Origin: Salinicola halophyticus
Lineage (GTDB): Bacteria > Pseudomonadota > Gammaproteobacteria > Pseudomonadales > Halomonadaceae
Length of the DNA stretch: 64,000 nucleotides
Assembly: GCF_003206695.1 (NCBI RefSeq)
Contig: NZ_PZJN01000002.1
Coordinates: 9,400 to 73,399 of the forward strand
Reading direction: 5' to 3'
The notes below the pieces were generated by a model. That model saw nothing but the letters and a program-made list of their open reading frames with translations, was not told the origin of the DNA and searched no databases. Positions 1 to 9,402 of the stretch are shown here, piece by piece. Positions within the stretch are counted from its first letter, which is position 1. Every line of letters begins with the position of its first letter. A program made the translations under genes and the position numbers.

Positions 1-11
1 GGGGCGGGCGC

Positions 12-56
12 TTTTACGTCTCTATGTTTTACGTTTCTGTGATTTATATCTCTACG
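12..56. repeat. Tandem array, 15 bp x 3, next to the mipA stop codon
   Basis: Three adjacent 15-base units at 12-26, 27-41 and 42-56 share a T(T)TTAyrT-TCTrTG pattern. The array ends two bases before the stop codon of the minus-strand MipA-like gene at 59, so it forms that gene's immediate 3' flank. The bases are AT-richer than the surroundings. No hairpin or T tract is evident, so it is not an obvious terminator. Confidence 0.7.
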
Positions 57-58
57 AC

Positions 59-832
59 TTAAAAGTGATAATTGACGAAAGCACCCGCCCGCCACTGGGT
101 CGCATCGCCCTCATCATCGACGATCGAGCTGTCCGCGGCATCGCCGGTCAGGCGCGAGACGCCGACCAGGCCGGTGATCGACCACTGCCGCGTGAGGTAG
201 TAGCTGAGCGAGGCGTCGCCACCGATGGCGAAATAGCCGTCGTCCGGATCGTAAGCGTCGATACCTGAACGCGCGCTCTCGCGATTCGAGACGCCGAACA
301 TGTCGTCGGTCCAGGCGGCGCTGGTGTACTCGAAGCGCGGCCCGATGGTAAAGACCGCGCGCTCGCCGAGCTTGGTGATATGAGTCGCCTTAAACTTGAC
401 GCGGTAGCCGTCGATGTCGCCGCTGAACGGCGTTTCCGCGGCGCCACTGTAGCGCCACGCCTGATCGACATAGCTGACCCGCAGCCCGCCGGTGACGCCG
501 CCGTCGACCTGGTCGAGATCGTCGATGTCGCCGGTATCGTCACGGCCGAAGGTGTAGCCGATGAACGGCGCGACCCGCCAGTTATCCTGCTTGATCACGT
601 TCCAGCCGATGCCGTCGGTGACGCTGACGAAGAACGTATCGCCGTAAGTGGCATCCAGTGACGGCCAGGCGTTCCATTCGTAATCGTCGCTGCCCAGATA
701 GTCCGGGCTGTAGATCGCCCCGGCACCCACGGTGCCCTCCCACTCGGGCTGTGCGGCGAAGACCGCCGAGCTGATAGCGACACTGCCTGCGGCAAGCGCG
801 AACTGCCAGGCCAATTTCCGTGAATCGATCAT
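59..832 (-). CDS. MipA/OmpV family outer membrane protein
   Basis: This 257-residue protein begins with a signal peptide (a Lys-containing n-region, a hydrophobic core, and an AVFAAQ cleavage region near residue 24). It then alternates aromatic and glycine residues and ends in -NYHF, a typical beta-barrel C-terminus. The sequence pattern (GAIYSPDYLGSDDY near the mature N-terminus, periodic amphipathic strands, terminal Phe) fits the MipA/OmpV scaffold and porin family. MipA in E. coli binds lytic transglycosylase and PBP1b, but that role is not shown here. I chose the ATG at 832 because AAGGA lies 8 bases upstream; an ATG at 841 in the same frame overlaps that ribosome-binding site. The gene is divergent from the first pao operon. 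Confidence 0.85.
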   Translation of the reverse strand: MIDSRKLAWQFALAAGSVAISSAVFAAQPEWEGTVGAGAIYSPDYLGSDDYEWNAWPSLDATYGDTFFVSVTDGIGWNVIKQDNWRVAPFIGYTFGRDDTGDIDDLDQVDGGVTGGLRVSYVDQAWRYSGAAETPFSGDIDGYRVKFKATHITKLGERAVFTIGPRFEYTSAAWTDDMFGVSNRESARSGIDAYDPDDGYFAIGGDASLSYYLTRQWSITGLVGVSRLTGDAADSSIVDDEGDATQWRAGAFVNYHF

Positions 833-1160
833 GTCATTCATCCTTGCGGCGGACTCGGGAGATGGCGAAAACATACGGCAGTGTAGGTAAAAAGGCCAGT
901 CGCAGAAGATGCTGTTCTTCATGCCCATTTCTCCACAATCGCGGCGGGATACTCCTGAATCCGCCGCCGGGCTTTGCACCGCCTCGTTTCCTCCCCTAAT
1001 TTGAATAAATCTCCGTCGCCTGACACGACGGTGTCTACCGACTTCCCGGGCAGCGAATTCTCGCTGCCTTCGTCGTCTCGCGCTGCGAGGCGCACCCGTT
1101 CCGAACGATACCGATAGCCACAACGAAAACGACCGGGCAGAAACTGATGAGGACGATTCC
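833..1160. other. Divergent intergenic region between mipA-like gene and paoA1
   Basis: About 330 bases separate two divergent genes, so promoters for both must lie here. An AT-rich patch around 997-1012 is a candidate promoter core, but I see no convincing -35/-10 pair, operator palindrome or small gene. Confidence 0.4.
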
Positions 1161-1853
1161 ATGGACGATAACCAGCGTTCGAGTTCGAGCGTAGCCATCT
1201 ACGATCCCGACGATCACGCGACGCGACCGAGTTCGCCCGGCCGCCGTCGCTTCCTGCAGACCGCCGGTATTTCCGGGTTGGCCGTAGCGGCGGCGCCGGC
1301 GCTTTCCCAGGTGAGCTACGCCGGCTCGCCGGACCAGCCAGAAACGCAGACTGACGCGCCGCCCGCCGAGGGCAAGCAACGTATCACGTTGGTCGTCAAC
1401 GGCCAGCGCCAGCAGCTGGACGTGGCGCCCAACGTCATTCTGCTCGATGCGCTGCGCCACGGGCTCAAGCTCACCGGCACCAAGAAAGGCTGCGACCACG
1501 GCCAGTGCGGCGCCTGCACGATTCTGGTCGACGGCACCGCAATCAACTCGTGCCTGAGCCTGGCGGTGACCCACGACGGCGACGAGATCACCACCGTCGA
1601 GGGGCTCGAGAAGAATGGCCAGCAGCATCCGATCCAGCAGGCGTTTCTCGAACACGATGCCTATCAGTGCGGCTACTGCACGGCGGGTCAGATGATGAGT
1701 GCCGTGGCGATCCTCCAGGATGATGACATCGGCAAGAGTGACGCTGACGTGCGCGAGGCGATGAGCGGCAATATCTGCCGCTGCGGCGCCTACAAGAACA
1801 TCGTGGCGGCGATCCAGTCAGCTCGAGGCGCCGTGAAGGGAGGCAACGCATGA
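1161..1853 (+). CDS. paoA: PaoA-type aldehyde oxidoreductase, Tat-exported 2Fe-2S subunit
   Basis: This is the small iron-sulfur subunit of a periplasmic molybdenum-containing aldehyde dehydrogenase; it passes electrons from the Mo centre through two [2Fe-2S] clusters. The 230-residue length matches E. coli PaoA (about 229). A Tat signal is visible: RRRFLQ at residues 28-33 followed by a hydrophobic Ala-rich stretch. The plant-type ferredoxin cluster ligands are Cys111, 116, 119 and 131, and the helical-domain cluster ligands are Cys170, 173, 206 and 208. A GAGGA ribosome-binding site precedes the ATG. The stop overlaps the paoB start as ATGA, so translation is coupled. The unexported paralogue lies at 7850-8395. 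Confidence 0.93.
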   Translation: MDDNQRSSSSVAIYDPDDHATRPSSPGRRRFLQTAGISGLAVAAAPALSQVSYAGSPDQPETQTDAPPAEGKQRITLVVNGQRQQLDVAPNVILLDALRHGLKLTGTKKGCDHGQCGACTILVDGTAINSCLSLAVTHDGDEITTVEGLEKNGQQHPIQQAFLEHDAYQCGYCTAGQMMSAVAILQDDDIGKSDADVREAMSGNICRCGAYKNIVAAIQSARGAVKGGNA

Positions 1854-2836
1854 GACATTTCGAATACGCCCGCGCCGACAGTGCGCAACAGGCGGTCGCC
1901 GCGCATGGGAGCGACCGCGAGGTCTCGTTCCTGGCCGGTGGCACGACACTGCTGGACCTGGTCAAGCTCGACGTCATGCAGCCGAACAAGATCGTCGATA
2001 TCAACGGCGTCGCTCTGGACGAGATCGAGCGGCTGGACGACGGCCGCCTGCGTATCGGCGCGATGGTGACCAACACCGCCCTGGCGCGCGACAAGCGCGT
2101 GGTCGATGACTACGCCGTGCTGTCACAAGCTCTGCTGGCCGGCGCCTCGACCCAACTGCGCAACAAGGCGACCACCGGCGGAAACGTGATGCAGCGGGTG
2201 CGCTGTCCCTATTTCCGCGATGGTGTCTCCGACTGCAACAAGCGCGAGCCCGGCAGCGGCTGTGCGGCGATCGGCGGCGTCAACCGCACCGTTCATGCGG
2301 TGCTCGGCACCAGCGATGACTGTATCGCCTCGCACCCGTCTGACATGTGCGTCGCCATGATCGCGATCGGCGCCACCGTGGTCGTTCAAGGGCCGGAAGG
2401 CTCGCGCGAGATCGACTTCGCCGACTTCCACCTGCTACCCGGCAAGACGCCGGCGCGAGAGCATGCGCTGGAACCGGGTGAGCTGATCACTCACGTCGTT
2501 CTCGACGCGCCGCTCGAGGGCAGCCGATCGGCCTATCTCAAGCTGCGCGATCGTCAGTCCTATCAGTTCGCGCTCGCCTCCAGCGCGGTGATCGTTCAGA
2601 TGGATGGCAACACCATTCGCGAGGCGCGGGTGGCGATGGGCGGTGTCGGCACCAAACCCTGGCGCGCGCCGGAAGTGGAAGCGGCGCTCAAGGGCAAGGC
2701 CGCGAGCGAGCGGCTCTTTGCCGACGCCGCAAAGCTCGCTTTCGAGAATGCCGTCGCCTACGCCCACAACGGCTACAAGATTCCGCTCGGCCAGCAGGCC
2801 ATCGTGCGCAATCTTTCCGATCTGACCGCCGCCTGA
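1850..2836 (+). CDS. paoB: PaoB-type aldehyde oxidoreductase FAD-binding subunit
   Basis: This 328-residue middle subunit of the xanthine-dehydrogenase-type complex carries FAD and, in the PaoB branch, an extra [4Fe-4S] cluster. The FAD-phosphate loop [10 protein letters not shown] is at residues 28-37. A Cys-rich insertion with Cys119, Cys129 and Cys138 (RCPYFRDG ... GSGC) is the part that distinguishes PaoB from ordinary CO-dehydrogenase medium subunits. It starts on an ATGA overlap with paoA. PaoC follows 22 bases downstream with its own GAGGAG site. PaoB of E. coli has no signal of its own and is co-exported with the Tat-tagged PaoA; the same is likely here. Confidence 0.92.
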   Translation: MRHFEYARADSAQQAVAAHGSDREVSFLAGGTTLLDLVKLDVMQPNKIVDINGVALDEIERLDDGRLRIGAMVTNTALARDKRVVDDYAVLSQALLAGASTQLRNKATTGGNVMQRVRCPYFRDGVSDCNKREPGSGCAAIGGVNRTVHAVLGTSDDCIASHPSDMCVAMIAIGATVVVQGPEGSREIDFADFHLLPGKTPAREHALEPGELITHVVLDAPLEGSRSAYLKLRDRQSYQFALASSAVIVQMDGNTIREARVAMGGVGTKPWRAPEVEAALKGKAASERLFADAAKLAFENAVAYAHNGYKIPLGQQAIVRNLSDLTAA

Positions 2837-2858
2837 TCGCCCGCGAGGAGAATCGACC

Positions 2859-5084
2859 ATGAGCGACAAACAGCAAAGCATCATCGGCGCCGGCGTGCCG
2901 CGCATCGACGGCCCGGACAAGCTCTCCGGCCGCGCCAACTATGCCGCCGACAACCTGCCGCCCAATCTGGCCTACGGCTACGGGGTCTTCAGCACCATCG
3001 CCAGTGGCAAGGTTTCGCAGTTGAGCGTCGACGAAGCCCGCAAGATGCCGGGCGTCATCGATATCTTCCACCACAGCCACTTTCCGTCGCTGTACCGGAC
3101 GCCATCGAGCTTCGCCCAGGGCAACAAGGTCGAGGAGACCCGGCTGCCGTTCGAGGACGAACGCGTCTACTACGAAGGGCAGTTCGTGGCACTGGTGATC
3201 GCGGACACCTTCGAGAATGCCCGAGCGGCGGCGCGGCGGGTCAAGGTGACTTACTCGACCGACAAGACCGTGGCCAATCTCGACCAGGGCGTCGAGGCGA
3301 ACGGCACCCAGGCGGGCAGCGGCAATCATGATCGCGGAGACGCGGCCTCGGCGTTCGATAGCGCGGCGACCACCATCGATGCGACCTACCGTACGCCGGT
3401 GGAGACCCACAATCCGATGGAAATGCACGCTTCCACTGCCTGGTGGGACGACGAGCATCTGACGATCTTCGATGCCTCCCAGGGGGTCGTGGTGGCGCGA
3501 AACGCGCTCTCCAAGATATTCGCCATTCCGCCGGAGCGGATCACCGTGCACGCGCCCTACATCGGCTCCGGTTTCGGCAGCAAGCTGTGGACCTGGCCGC
3601 ACGCCATCGCCACGGCGGCGGTGTCCCGGGAACTCGGGCGTCCAGTGCAGCTCGTCGTGCCGCGTCAGCAGATGTTCACCACCACCGGGCATCGGCCGGA
3701 AACACGTCAGCGCCTGCGCCTGGCGACGGACGGGAACGGCAAGCTGGTGTCGCTGCGTCATGAAGCGATCAACACTACGTCCTATACCGACCAGTACGTC
3801 GAGACCTGCGGCAGCGTGACCAAGAGTCTCTATAGCTGTCCTAACCTCACGGTCAGCCACGAGACCACCCAGGTAAATCGCGGCACGCCGACCTCGATGC
3901 GCGCACCGGGCGCCGCGCCGGGGCTGTTCGCATTGGAATCGGCGATCGACGAGATGGCCGACGCTGCCGGTGTCGACCCGGTGCAGTTCCGGCTCGACAA
4001 CTACGCCGAGCGTGACGAAAGCCAGGATCTGGATTTCTCCAGCAACCATATCGTCGAAGCGACGAATCGGGCGGCGGAGAAGTTTGGCTGGGCCGACCGC
4101 AATCCCGAGATCGGCAGCATGCGCAAGGGCCGCGAGATCGTCGGCTACGGCATGGCAGCCTGCAACTGGGAAGCGCTGAAACGCCCCTGCGACGCGCGTG
4201 TCTCGATCCGTGCCGACGGCACGGCGTTTGCCTCCTGCGCCACCCAGGATATCGGTACCGGCACTTACACTATCGTCGCCCAGGCGGTCAGCGACGTGAC
4301 CGGCATCCCGATCGATCGCATCACCGTCAAGCTGGGGGATTCGTCCTATCCGGACGGGCCGGTTTCCGGCGGCTCCTGGGCGACGGCGACCACGCTACCG
4401 GCGATTGCCGGGGCGGCGCGCAAGGCGCTCGACGAGATCAAGCGCTACGCTACCGGCAGCAACGGCGCCTTCGCCGGAGCGTCCAGCGATGAGCTGGAAG
4501 TCGCCGACGGCGGCCTGCGCAATGCCGACGGCAAACAAACGAGCTTCGCCGATATTCTCGAGGCGGGACGCTACGGCAGCGCCGATGGGGAAGCGCATAC
4601 CGAAGGGGCGGATTCGAAGTACTCCTACCGATCCTTCGGTGCTCACTTCGTCGAGGTGCGCTGGGATCCGGGCATCTCGCATCTTCGGGTGGCGCGGGTG
4701 GTCAGCGCCATCGACGTGGGCAAGGTGATCAACGAAACCACCGCTCGCAATCAGGTCGAAGGCGCCGTGGTGATGGGCATCGGCATGGGCCTGTTCGAGG
4801 CCACCGAATATGACGAGCGCAACGCCCGCCCGGTCAATAACGACTACGCCGAATACGTGGTGCCGGTGCACGCCGACCAGCCGGAAATCGACGTGATCCT
4901 GCTCGACCATCCGGACCTGGCGTTCAACGAATACGGCGCCCGCGGCATCGGCGAGATCGGCGTCACTGGCCTTGCAGCCGCGGTTGCCAATGCGGTCCAT
5001 CACGCCACCGGCAAGCGCATCCGCGAACTGCCGATCACCCTCGACAAGCTGATGGACGACGTGCCCCAAGCGCGAAGCGCGTAG
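2859..5084 (+). CDS. paoC: PaoC-type molybdenum-binding catalytic subunit
   Basis: This is the 741-residue catalytic subunit of aldehyde oxidoreductase, which binds the molybdopterin cytosine dinucleotide cofactor and oxidises aldehydes to acids. The N-terminal hammerhead domain starts with the GVPRIDGPDKLSG pattern. The cofactor-binding body includes GSGFGSKLW, SMRAPGAAPG and the QDIGTGTYT loop. The catalytic glutamate of the family lies in GIGEIGVTG near residue 699. Length agrees with E. coli PaoC (732). No PaoD/XdhC-type maturation factor is adjacent, so insertion of the cofactor must depend on a gene elsewhere. The operon ends in a strong hairpin terminator at 5158-5207. Confidence 0.93.
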   Translation: MSDKQQSIIGAGVPRIDGPDKLSGRANYAADNLPPNLAYGYGVFSTIASGKVSQLSVDEARKMPGVIDIFHHSHFPSLYRTPSSFAQGNKVEETRLPFEDERVYYEGQFVALVIADTFENARAAARRVKVTYSTDKTVANLDQGVEANGTQAGSGNHDRGDAASAFDSAATTIDATYRTPVETHNPMEMHASTAWWDDEHLTIFDASQGVVVARNALSKIFAIPPERITVHAPYIGSGFGSKLWTWPHAIATAAVSRELGRPVQLVVPRQQMFTTTGHRPETRQRLRLATDGNGKLVSLRHEAINTTSYTDQYVETCGSVTKSLYSCPNLTVSHETTQVNRGTPTSMRAPGAAPGLFALESAIDEMADAAGVDPVQFRLDNYAERDESQDLDFSSNHIVEATNRAAEKFGWADRNPEIGSMRKGREIVGYGMAACNWEALKRPCDARVSIRADGTAFASCATQDIGTGTYTIVAQAVSDVTGIPIDRITVKLGDSSYPDGPVSGGSWATATTLPAIAGAARKALDEIKRYATGSNGAFAGASSDELEVADGGLRNADGKQTSFADILEAGRYGSADGEAHTEGADSKYSYRSFGAHFVEVRWDPGISHLRVARVVSAIDVGKVINETTARNQVEGAVVMGIGMGLFEATEYDERNARPVNNDYAEYVVPVHADQPEIDVILLDHPDLAFNEYGARGIGEIGVTGLAAAVANAVHHATGKRIRELPITLDKLMDDVPQARSA

Positions 5085-5122
5085 TTTAGAAAGGCACGAA
5101 GCGCGTAATGCCTCGAAAGGCA
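5073..5122. repeat. Tandem duplication of about 25 bp across the paoC stop codon
   Basis: Two near-copies of a CGAAGCGCGTA...AAAGGCA unit lie at 5073-5096 and 5097-5122, followed by a decayed third start (CGCGCAGCGTG). The first copy contains the last codons and stop of paoC, so this duplication began in the end of the gene. Confidence 0.55.
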
Positions 5123-5157
5123 CGCGCAGCGTGAAATGATCGTTCTCGCGGCAAACG

Positions 5158-5207
5158 AAAGCCGCCGCGCCGTTTGACGTTTATGTCAGGCGGCGCGGCG
5201 GCTTTTT
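5158..5207. terminator. Bidirectional rho-independent terminator
   Basis: A perfect 12-bp GC stem (5161-5172 with 5191-5202) is extended by AAA/TTT pairs and followed by TTTTT on the plus strand. The A run on the other side gives a T run for minus-strand transcripts. It sits between the convergent paoC and DUF302 genes and can stop both. Confidence 0.9.
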
Positions 5208-5218
5208 CTTTCGCGACA

Positions 5219-5731
5219 CTACTTCTGCAAAGTCGCTTCCACCAGTTTCTGCATTGTCTGCTGCAGCGGTTTGACCGCCGGGCAGTCGGCGGCGCCGTGG
5301 CGTTCGGCGATCCAGGCGGGATCGTTGTAGCCGAGCCAGGTCTGGCCGTCGTCGTCCTGCCAGATCAGCGCTTTCATCGGCAGGTCGATGCCGGCGCTCG
5401 GCGCGCATTGCATCAACGGCGTGCCGCCCTTGGGGTCACCGAAGATGATCACTTCGTTGGGTAGCAGCGCCATGCTGCGTGACATCGCGCCCTGGCGATG
5501 ATCGACACGGGCGAACACGGTCATGCCGCTGGTGCGGGCCTGTTCGGCGAATCGAGACGCCGTATCGTGAACACTGGCGTCGCTCTTGGCGACGATCAGC
5601 CCCGGCACCGAGGGCGCTGTGTCCCCCGAAGCCGTCGACTCGGGCTCTTGGGCCGATGCGGAATTGGCCAGCCCCAGTAGCGCGGCGGCGAACAATGCGG
5701 CACGTGCCGAGCGGGCGAGGAATCGAGGCAT
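5219..5731 (-). CDS. DUF302 family periplasmic protein
   Basis: The 170-residue protein has a classical signal peptide (MPRFLARSARAALF..., Ala-rich core, cleavage near ANSASAQ at 22-28). Its mature part shows the DUF302 pattern: V-x-D-T-x-x-R-F near residues 54-61, FARVDHRQGA, a central IIFGDPKGGTPLMQ motif and a C-terminal WLGYNDPAWIAERH segment. Members bind metal or haem-like ligands in some cases, but no enzymatic role is established. It is transcribed away from the antiporter gene's 3' end and converges on paoC. Physiological role is unknown; the family call is firm. Confidence 0.85.
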   Translation of the reverse strand: MPRFLARSARAALFAAALLGLANSASAQEPESTASGDTAPSVPGLIVAKSDASVHDTASRFAEQARTSGMTVFARVDHRQGAMSRSMALLPNEVIIFGDPKGGTPLMQCAPSAGIDLPMKALIWQDDDGQTWLGYNDPAWIAERHGAADCPAVKPLQQTMQKLVEATLQK

Positions 5732-5790
5732 GCGAAGTCTCCAGGTGTTGATATCTGTCGGCGTGTTGAAGGTATCGGCCAGTGCTGCGA

Positions 5791-7509
5791 TCAGTGATGG
5801 GCGGCGCTCTGATCGCCGGTCAGCGCGGCTTCGGCCAGGTCGACCTCGCGGACCAGCTTGCGGAGAACACTGTCGTTGATGTGATCACGCTGGCGCAGTT
5901 TGTAGTACTGACGGCGTTCGGCGCGCAGGGCCTCCAGCCGGGTCTCGCGCTCCAGCTGCCGCGACGCGGCGAGTTGGGGCGTTGCGGTATCGGCCGAGTG
6001 CAGCGTCAGGCGCTCGCGATAGTAGCTCATCAGCTGCGAGCTGATGTCGTTGAAGGCCATGATCGTCTCGTCGTTGGTCTTGTTGCGCGCGAACTCGCCG
6101 GTACGGTCATGATGGTAGCGCTCGATGTGATAGATCGCGGCCTCGGCGCCGGCGATGCGCGCCCTGCGCTCTTCCTCGAACTCGTGAGTGTCGGCGGGAA
6201 TCTTGAGGTTGCGCAGCACCATTGGCAGACCAACGCTGCCGGTGACCAGCGTGAACAGGATCACGCCGGTGGCGAGAAAGATAAGCAGCTCCCGGCCGGG
6301 GAACGTGGTGCCATCGGCCATGACCTGCGGTAGCGACATGGCGGCAGCGAGCGTGATGGTGCCGCGAATACCGGCGAGCGTGGCCGCCAGCATCAGCTTG
6401 AACGGCACCCGGCCGTCAGTGTCCGGCGAGCTCAGGCGAGGCTGCCCGCGCAGGAAGGCGCTCAGCCGGGTCGCGCCACGCCCCACCTCTCTGGCGAGCC
6501 AGATCCAGGCGAAGCGCGAAGCGAGCAGGGCGATCGAGATCGCCGCGACGTAGCCCAGCAGGCGCAGGAATTCGAAATCCCCGATGTCGTGGAGTGAATG
6601 ATCCAGTGCGCCGCTGATGATCGCCGGCAGCTGGAAGCCCAGCAGCAGAAAGACCAGCGCGTTGAGTATGAACTCGACCATCTCCCACACGCTCTGAGTC
6701 TGCATCCGCGCATGCAATTGGCCGACCCGTTTGCTATCCGCGCGGTTCATCACCATGCCGGCGGCGACCGCCGAGAGAATGCCGGACATGCCCAGATGCT
6801 CGGCCAGCAGATAGGCGGCGAAAGGTAGCAGCAGCACCAGCAGAATGACCTGAATCGTAGTGGCCTCGCCCAGATGCCGCTCGATCAGCCGCGTGCGCAG
6901 GAAGTTGAAGCCGAAAGCCAGCAGACCGCCTACCACCAGGCCCCCCACCGAGATGACGACGAAGCTCAACGAGGCGTCGGCGAGCGAGAAGGTGCCGGTG
7001 ATCGCGGCGGCGACGGCGAACTTGAACGCCACCAGTCCCGAGGCGTCGTTCATCAACGACTCGCCCTCGAGAATTCGCATCAGTCGTGGTGGCACGGGCA
7101 GGCGGCCGGAGATCGAGGAGACCGCTACTGCGTCCGTAGGCGAGAGGATCGCGGCCAGGGCGAAACAGATCGCCAGCGGCAGCGCCGGGAGCAGCATATG
7201 AATGAAGTAGCCGACGCCGACCACCGTGAACAGCACCAGGCCCAGCGCCAGCGCCAGGATCGGCCCGCGCAGGATCATGAACTCGCGCTGAGGGAAGCGT
7301 CTGGCATCGGCGAACAGTAGCGGGGCGATGAACAGCAGCAGAAAGATTTCCGGCTCGAGTTCGACATGCAGCCCCGACGCGGGCCATGCCAGCAGGGCGC
7401 CGAGGAATATCTGTACCAGCGGCGTGGGAAGCGTGGGGACAAAGCGCGTGATGACACCGGTCGCGGAGGCGACCAGCAGCAGAATCAGAACCAGTAACAG
7501 CGTATTCAT
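5791..7509 (-). CDS. CPA1 family Na+/H+ antiporter
   Basis: The 572-residue protein has about 12 hydrophobic segments followed by a hydrophilic C-terminal tail of roughly 150 residues containing basic helices. Family hallmarks are ILSPTDAVAV, the GESLMNDASG motif with its conserved acidic pair, and a late GIRGTITLAAAMS segment. It should exchange cytoplasmic Na+ (or K+/Li+) for protons, which suits a halophile. The start at ATG 7509 places the first membrane segment immediately after Met as in relatives; an in-frame ATG at 7536 would add nine residues and neither has a strong ribosome-binding site. The tail probably senses pH or ions. Confidence 0.88.
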   Translation of the reverse strand: MNTLLLVLILLLVASATGVITRFVPTLPTPLVQIFLGALLAWPASGLHVELEPEIFLLLFIAPLLFADARRFPQREFMILRGPILALALGLVLFTVVGVGYFIHMLLPALPLAICFALAAILSPTDAVAVSSISGRLPVPPRLMRILEGESLMNDASGLVAFKFAVAAAITGTFSLADASLSFVVISVGGLVVGGLLAFGFNFLRTRLIERHLGEATTIQVILLVLLLPFAAYLLAEHLGMSGILSAVAAGMVMNRADSKRVGQLHARMQTQSVWEMVEFILNALVFLLLGFQLPAIISGALDHSLHDIGDFEFLRLLGYVAAISIALLASRFAWIWLAREVGRGATRLSAFLRGQPRLSSPDTDGRVPFKLMLAATLAGIRGTITLAAAMSLPQVMADGTTFPGRELLIFLATGVILFTLVTGSVGLPMVLRNLKIPADTHEFEEERRARIAGAEAAIYHIERYHHDRTGEFARNKTNDETIMAFNDISSQLMSYYRERLTLHSADTATPQLAASRQLERETRLEALRAERRQYYKLRQRDHINDSVLRKLVREVDLAEAALTGDQSAAHH

Positions 7510-7849
7510 CGACCCGATCAACCGGTTGGGAGCCATTGGCCGACGAGCTTAGCGGAAGTCGGATGCGTTGGGGGCGGGTGCGACAAAATTTCTTGATCTC
7601 TCGCCGGGCGAGATCGGGACCGGGTGTCTATGCTGTTGTCGATAGGCGGCATCGGCGTCCTGACAACGCCAGCCGCCCCATGACTTCGTGACAAAGTTCT
7701 GTGACAAAGTTCCGTGACAAAGTTCCGTGACGAAAAGCGCTTGTTCAATCGCACGTCCACCACACCAGACGAACCAGACAACGAACCGTGGCATGGCGCA
7801 GTGACGCGCCTCGCTGCCGTGGTTTTCGATCCCCTGATGAGGAGCCGGC
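7510..7849. other. Divergent intergenic region upstream of the second pao operon
   Basis: About 340 bases separate the antiporter start from the second paoA. It contains the 13-bp tandem array at 7688-7733 and no recognisable gene. Promoters for both flanking operons are expected here, but I cannot place them with confidence. Confidence 0.45.
7688..7733. repeat. Tandem array, 13 bp x 3.5, upstream of paoA2
   Basis: Units GTGACAAAGTTCT (7688-7700), GTGACAAAGTTCC (7701-7713) and GTGACAAAGTTCC (7714-7726) are followed by a partial GTGACGA. The array lies 117 bases before the second pao operon. It could be a regulatory direct-repeat site, or one more member of the boundary tandem arrays seen throughout the window. 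Confidence 0.75.
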
Positions 7850-8395
7850 ATGATGGATGATTCCGTGCATTCCCGGACCGCGTCTTCCGAGACGCAGTCA
7901 CTCAATCTGACGCTCAATGGTGAGCCACTGACCTTGCAGGTGGCCCCTAACGCCGTACTGCTGGATGTACTGCGCGAGCAGCTCGGACTCGGCGGTACCA
8001 AAAAAGGCTGCGACCATGGCCAGTGCGGCGCCTGTACCGTGCAGATCGATGGCCAGGCGATGAACTCCTGCCTGCGGCTGGCGGTGATGTGCGAAGGGCA
8101 GCACGTCACCACCGTCGAAGGGCTGGCGCGAGACGGTGAGCTGCATCCGGTGCAGCAGAGCTTTCTCGAGTGCGACGCCTTTCAGTGTGGCTACTGCACC
8201 CCGGGCCAGATGATGTCCGCGGCAGCGCTGCTGGAAGATGAGCGCATCGGCACCGACGACGCCTCGGTCAAGGAGGCGATGAGCGGCAACATCTGTCGCT
8301 GCGGCGCGTACAAGAACATCCTGACGGCAATTCAGCAGGCGCGAACGCAGTTGGCCCACGACGCGACCGCGCCGCGCAAGGAGGGCGTTGCATGA
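7850..8395 (+). CDS. PaoA-type 2Fe-2S subunit without export signal
   Basis: This 181-residue paralogue of the PaoA subunit carries both [2Fe-2S] clusters: Cys54, 59, 62 and 74 for the ferredoxin domain, and Cys113, 116, 149 and 151 for the helical domain. It lacks the roughly 50-residue N-terminal Tat leader of the copy at 1161-1853 and begins with a short polar tail, so the complex should stay in the cytoplasm. AGGAG five bases before the ATG supports the start. It overlaps the next gene by ATGA. The function is inferred to be oxidation of aldehydes or N-heterocycles, with substrate unknown. Confidence 0.9.
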   Translation: MMDDSVHSRTASSETQSLNLTLNGEPLTLQVAPNAVLLDVLREQLGLGGTKKGCDHGQCGACTVQIDGQAMNSCLRLAVMCEGQHVTTVEGLARDGELHPVQQSFLECDAFQCGYCTPGQMMSAAALLEDERIGTDDASVKEAMSGNICRCGAYKNILTAIQQARTQLAHDATAPRKEGVA

Positions 8396-9402
8396 GAACT
8401 TTTGCCTTTTCCCGCGCCGATGACGTCGCACAGGCTGCCCATCAGACGGCACCCGAAGCGGCATTCGTGGCCGGCGGCACGACCCTGCTGGATCTGGTCA
8501 AGCTCGACGTGATGCGCCCCAGCGAACTGATCGATATCAATCGTCTCCCGCTCAAGAACGTCGAGTGGCTCGATGACGGCCGGCTCAAGATTGGCGCGCT
8601 GGTGACCAATACCGATCTCGCCCACCATCCCGATGTCCAGCAGCACTATCCGGTGCTGTCTCAGGCGCTGCTGGCAGGCGCTTCGACCCAGTTGCGCAAC
8701 ATGGCGACCACGGCCGGCAACGTGATGCAGCGCACCCGTTGCCCTTACTACCGCGATCCCGCCGCGGCCTGCAATCGGCGTGAACCGGGCAGCGGTTGCG
8801 ACGCTCGGCACGGTCTCAATCGGTTGAACGCCGTGCTGGGTGGTAGCGATGCATGCGTCGCGGTGCATCCTTCCGACATGTGCGTGGCGATGGCTGCCAT
8901 CGGCGCGACGCTGACACTGCAAGGCCCGGAAGGTGAGCGCGAAGTGGCGTTCCAGGATTTCCATCGTCTTCCCGGCGATACCCCGCATATCGAGCACGAT
9001 CTGGCCGATGGCGAGCTGATCACGGCCATTACGCTGGACGCCCCGTTGGTCCCGGCGGGATCGTACTATCTCAAGTTGCGGGACCGGGCGTCGTACGAGT
9101 TCGCCCTGGCCTCGACGGCGGCGCAGCTGTCGCTGGATGGCGAGATGATCGGTGAAGCGCGGGTGGCGCTCGGCGGCGTCGGCACCAAGCCGTGGCGCTG
9201 TCCCGAGGCCGAAGCGGCACTGGTCGGCCAACCTGCCGAAATGGCGACTTTCGAGCGTGCGGCGGATATCGCCCTGCGTGATGCCGTACCCCTCGAGCAC
9301 AACGCGTTCAAGATTCCGCTGGCGCGACAATCCATCATCCGTGCGCTGCGCGAGGCGACGCGTCTCGCCCGTCAGAGCGGAGAACAGGAGGGCCAGGCAT
9401 GA
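8392..9402 (+). CDS. PaoB-type FAD-binding subunit, second copy
   Basis: This 336-residue FAD subunit resembles the one at 1850-2836 along its whole length. It has the FAD loop [16 protein letters not shown] near residues 24-39 and the PaoB-specific Cys-rich insertion (RCPYYRDPAAACNRR ... GSGC), so the extra [4Fe-4S] cluster is conserved. Start and stop overlap both neighbours by four bases. The tight A-B-C coupling matches the first operon. Because the insertion is retained, this is a true Pao-type paralogue and not a generic xanthine dehydrogenase. Confidence 0.9.
   Translation: MRTFAFSRADDVAQAAHQTAPEAAFVAGGTTLLDLVKLDVMRPSELIDINRLPLKNVEWLDDGRLKIGALVTNTDLAHHPDVQQHYPVLSQALLAGASTQLRNMATTAGNVMQRTRCPYYRDPAAACNRREPGSGCDARHGLNRLNAVLGGSDACVAVHPSDMCVAMAAIGATLTLQGPEGEREVAFQDFHRLPGDTPHIEHDLADGELITAITLDAPLVPAGSYYLKLRDRASYEFALASTAAQLSLDGEMIGEARVALGGVGTKPWRCPEAEAALVGQPAEMATFERAADIALRDAVPLEHNAFKIPLARQSIIRALREATRLARQSGEQEGQA

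Noticed and set aside
2688-4049. A 453-codon antisense frame opposite paoB/paoC
   Set aside because: Same explanation; composition is Arg/His/Gly-rich in the manner of antisense frames.
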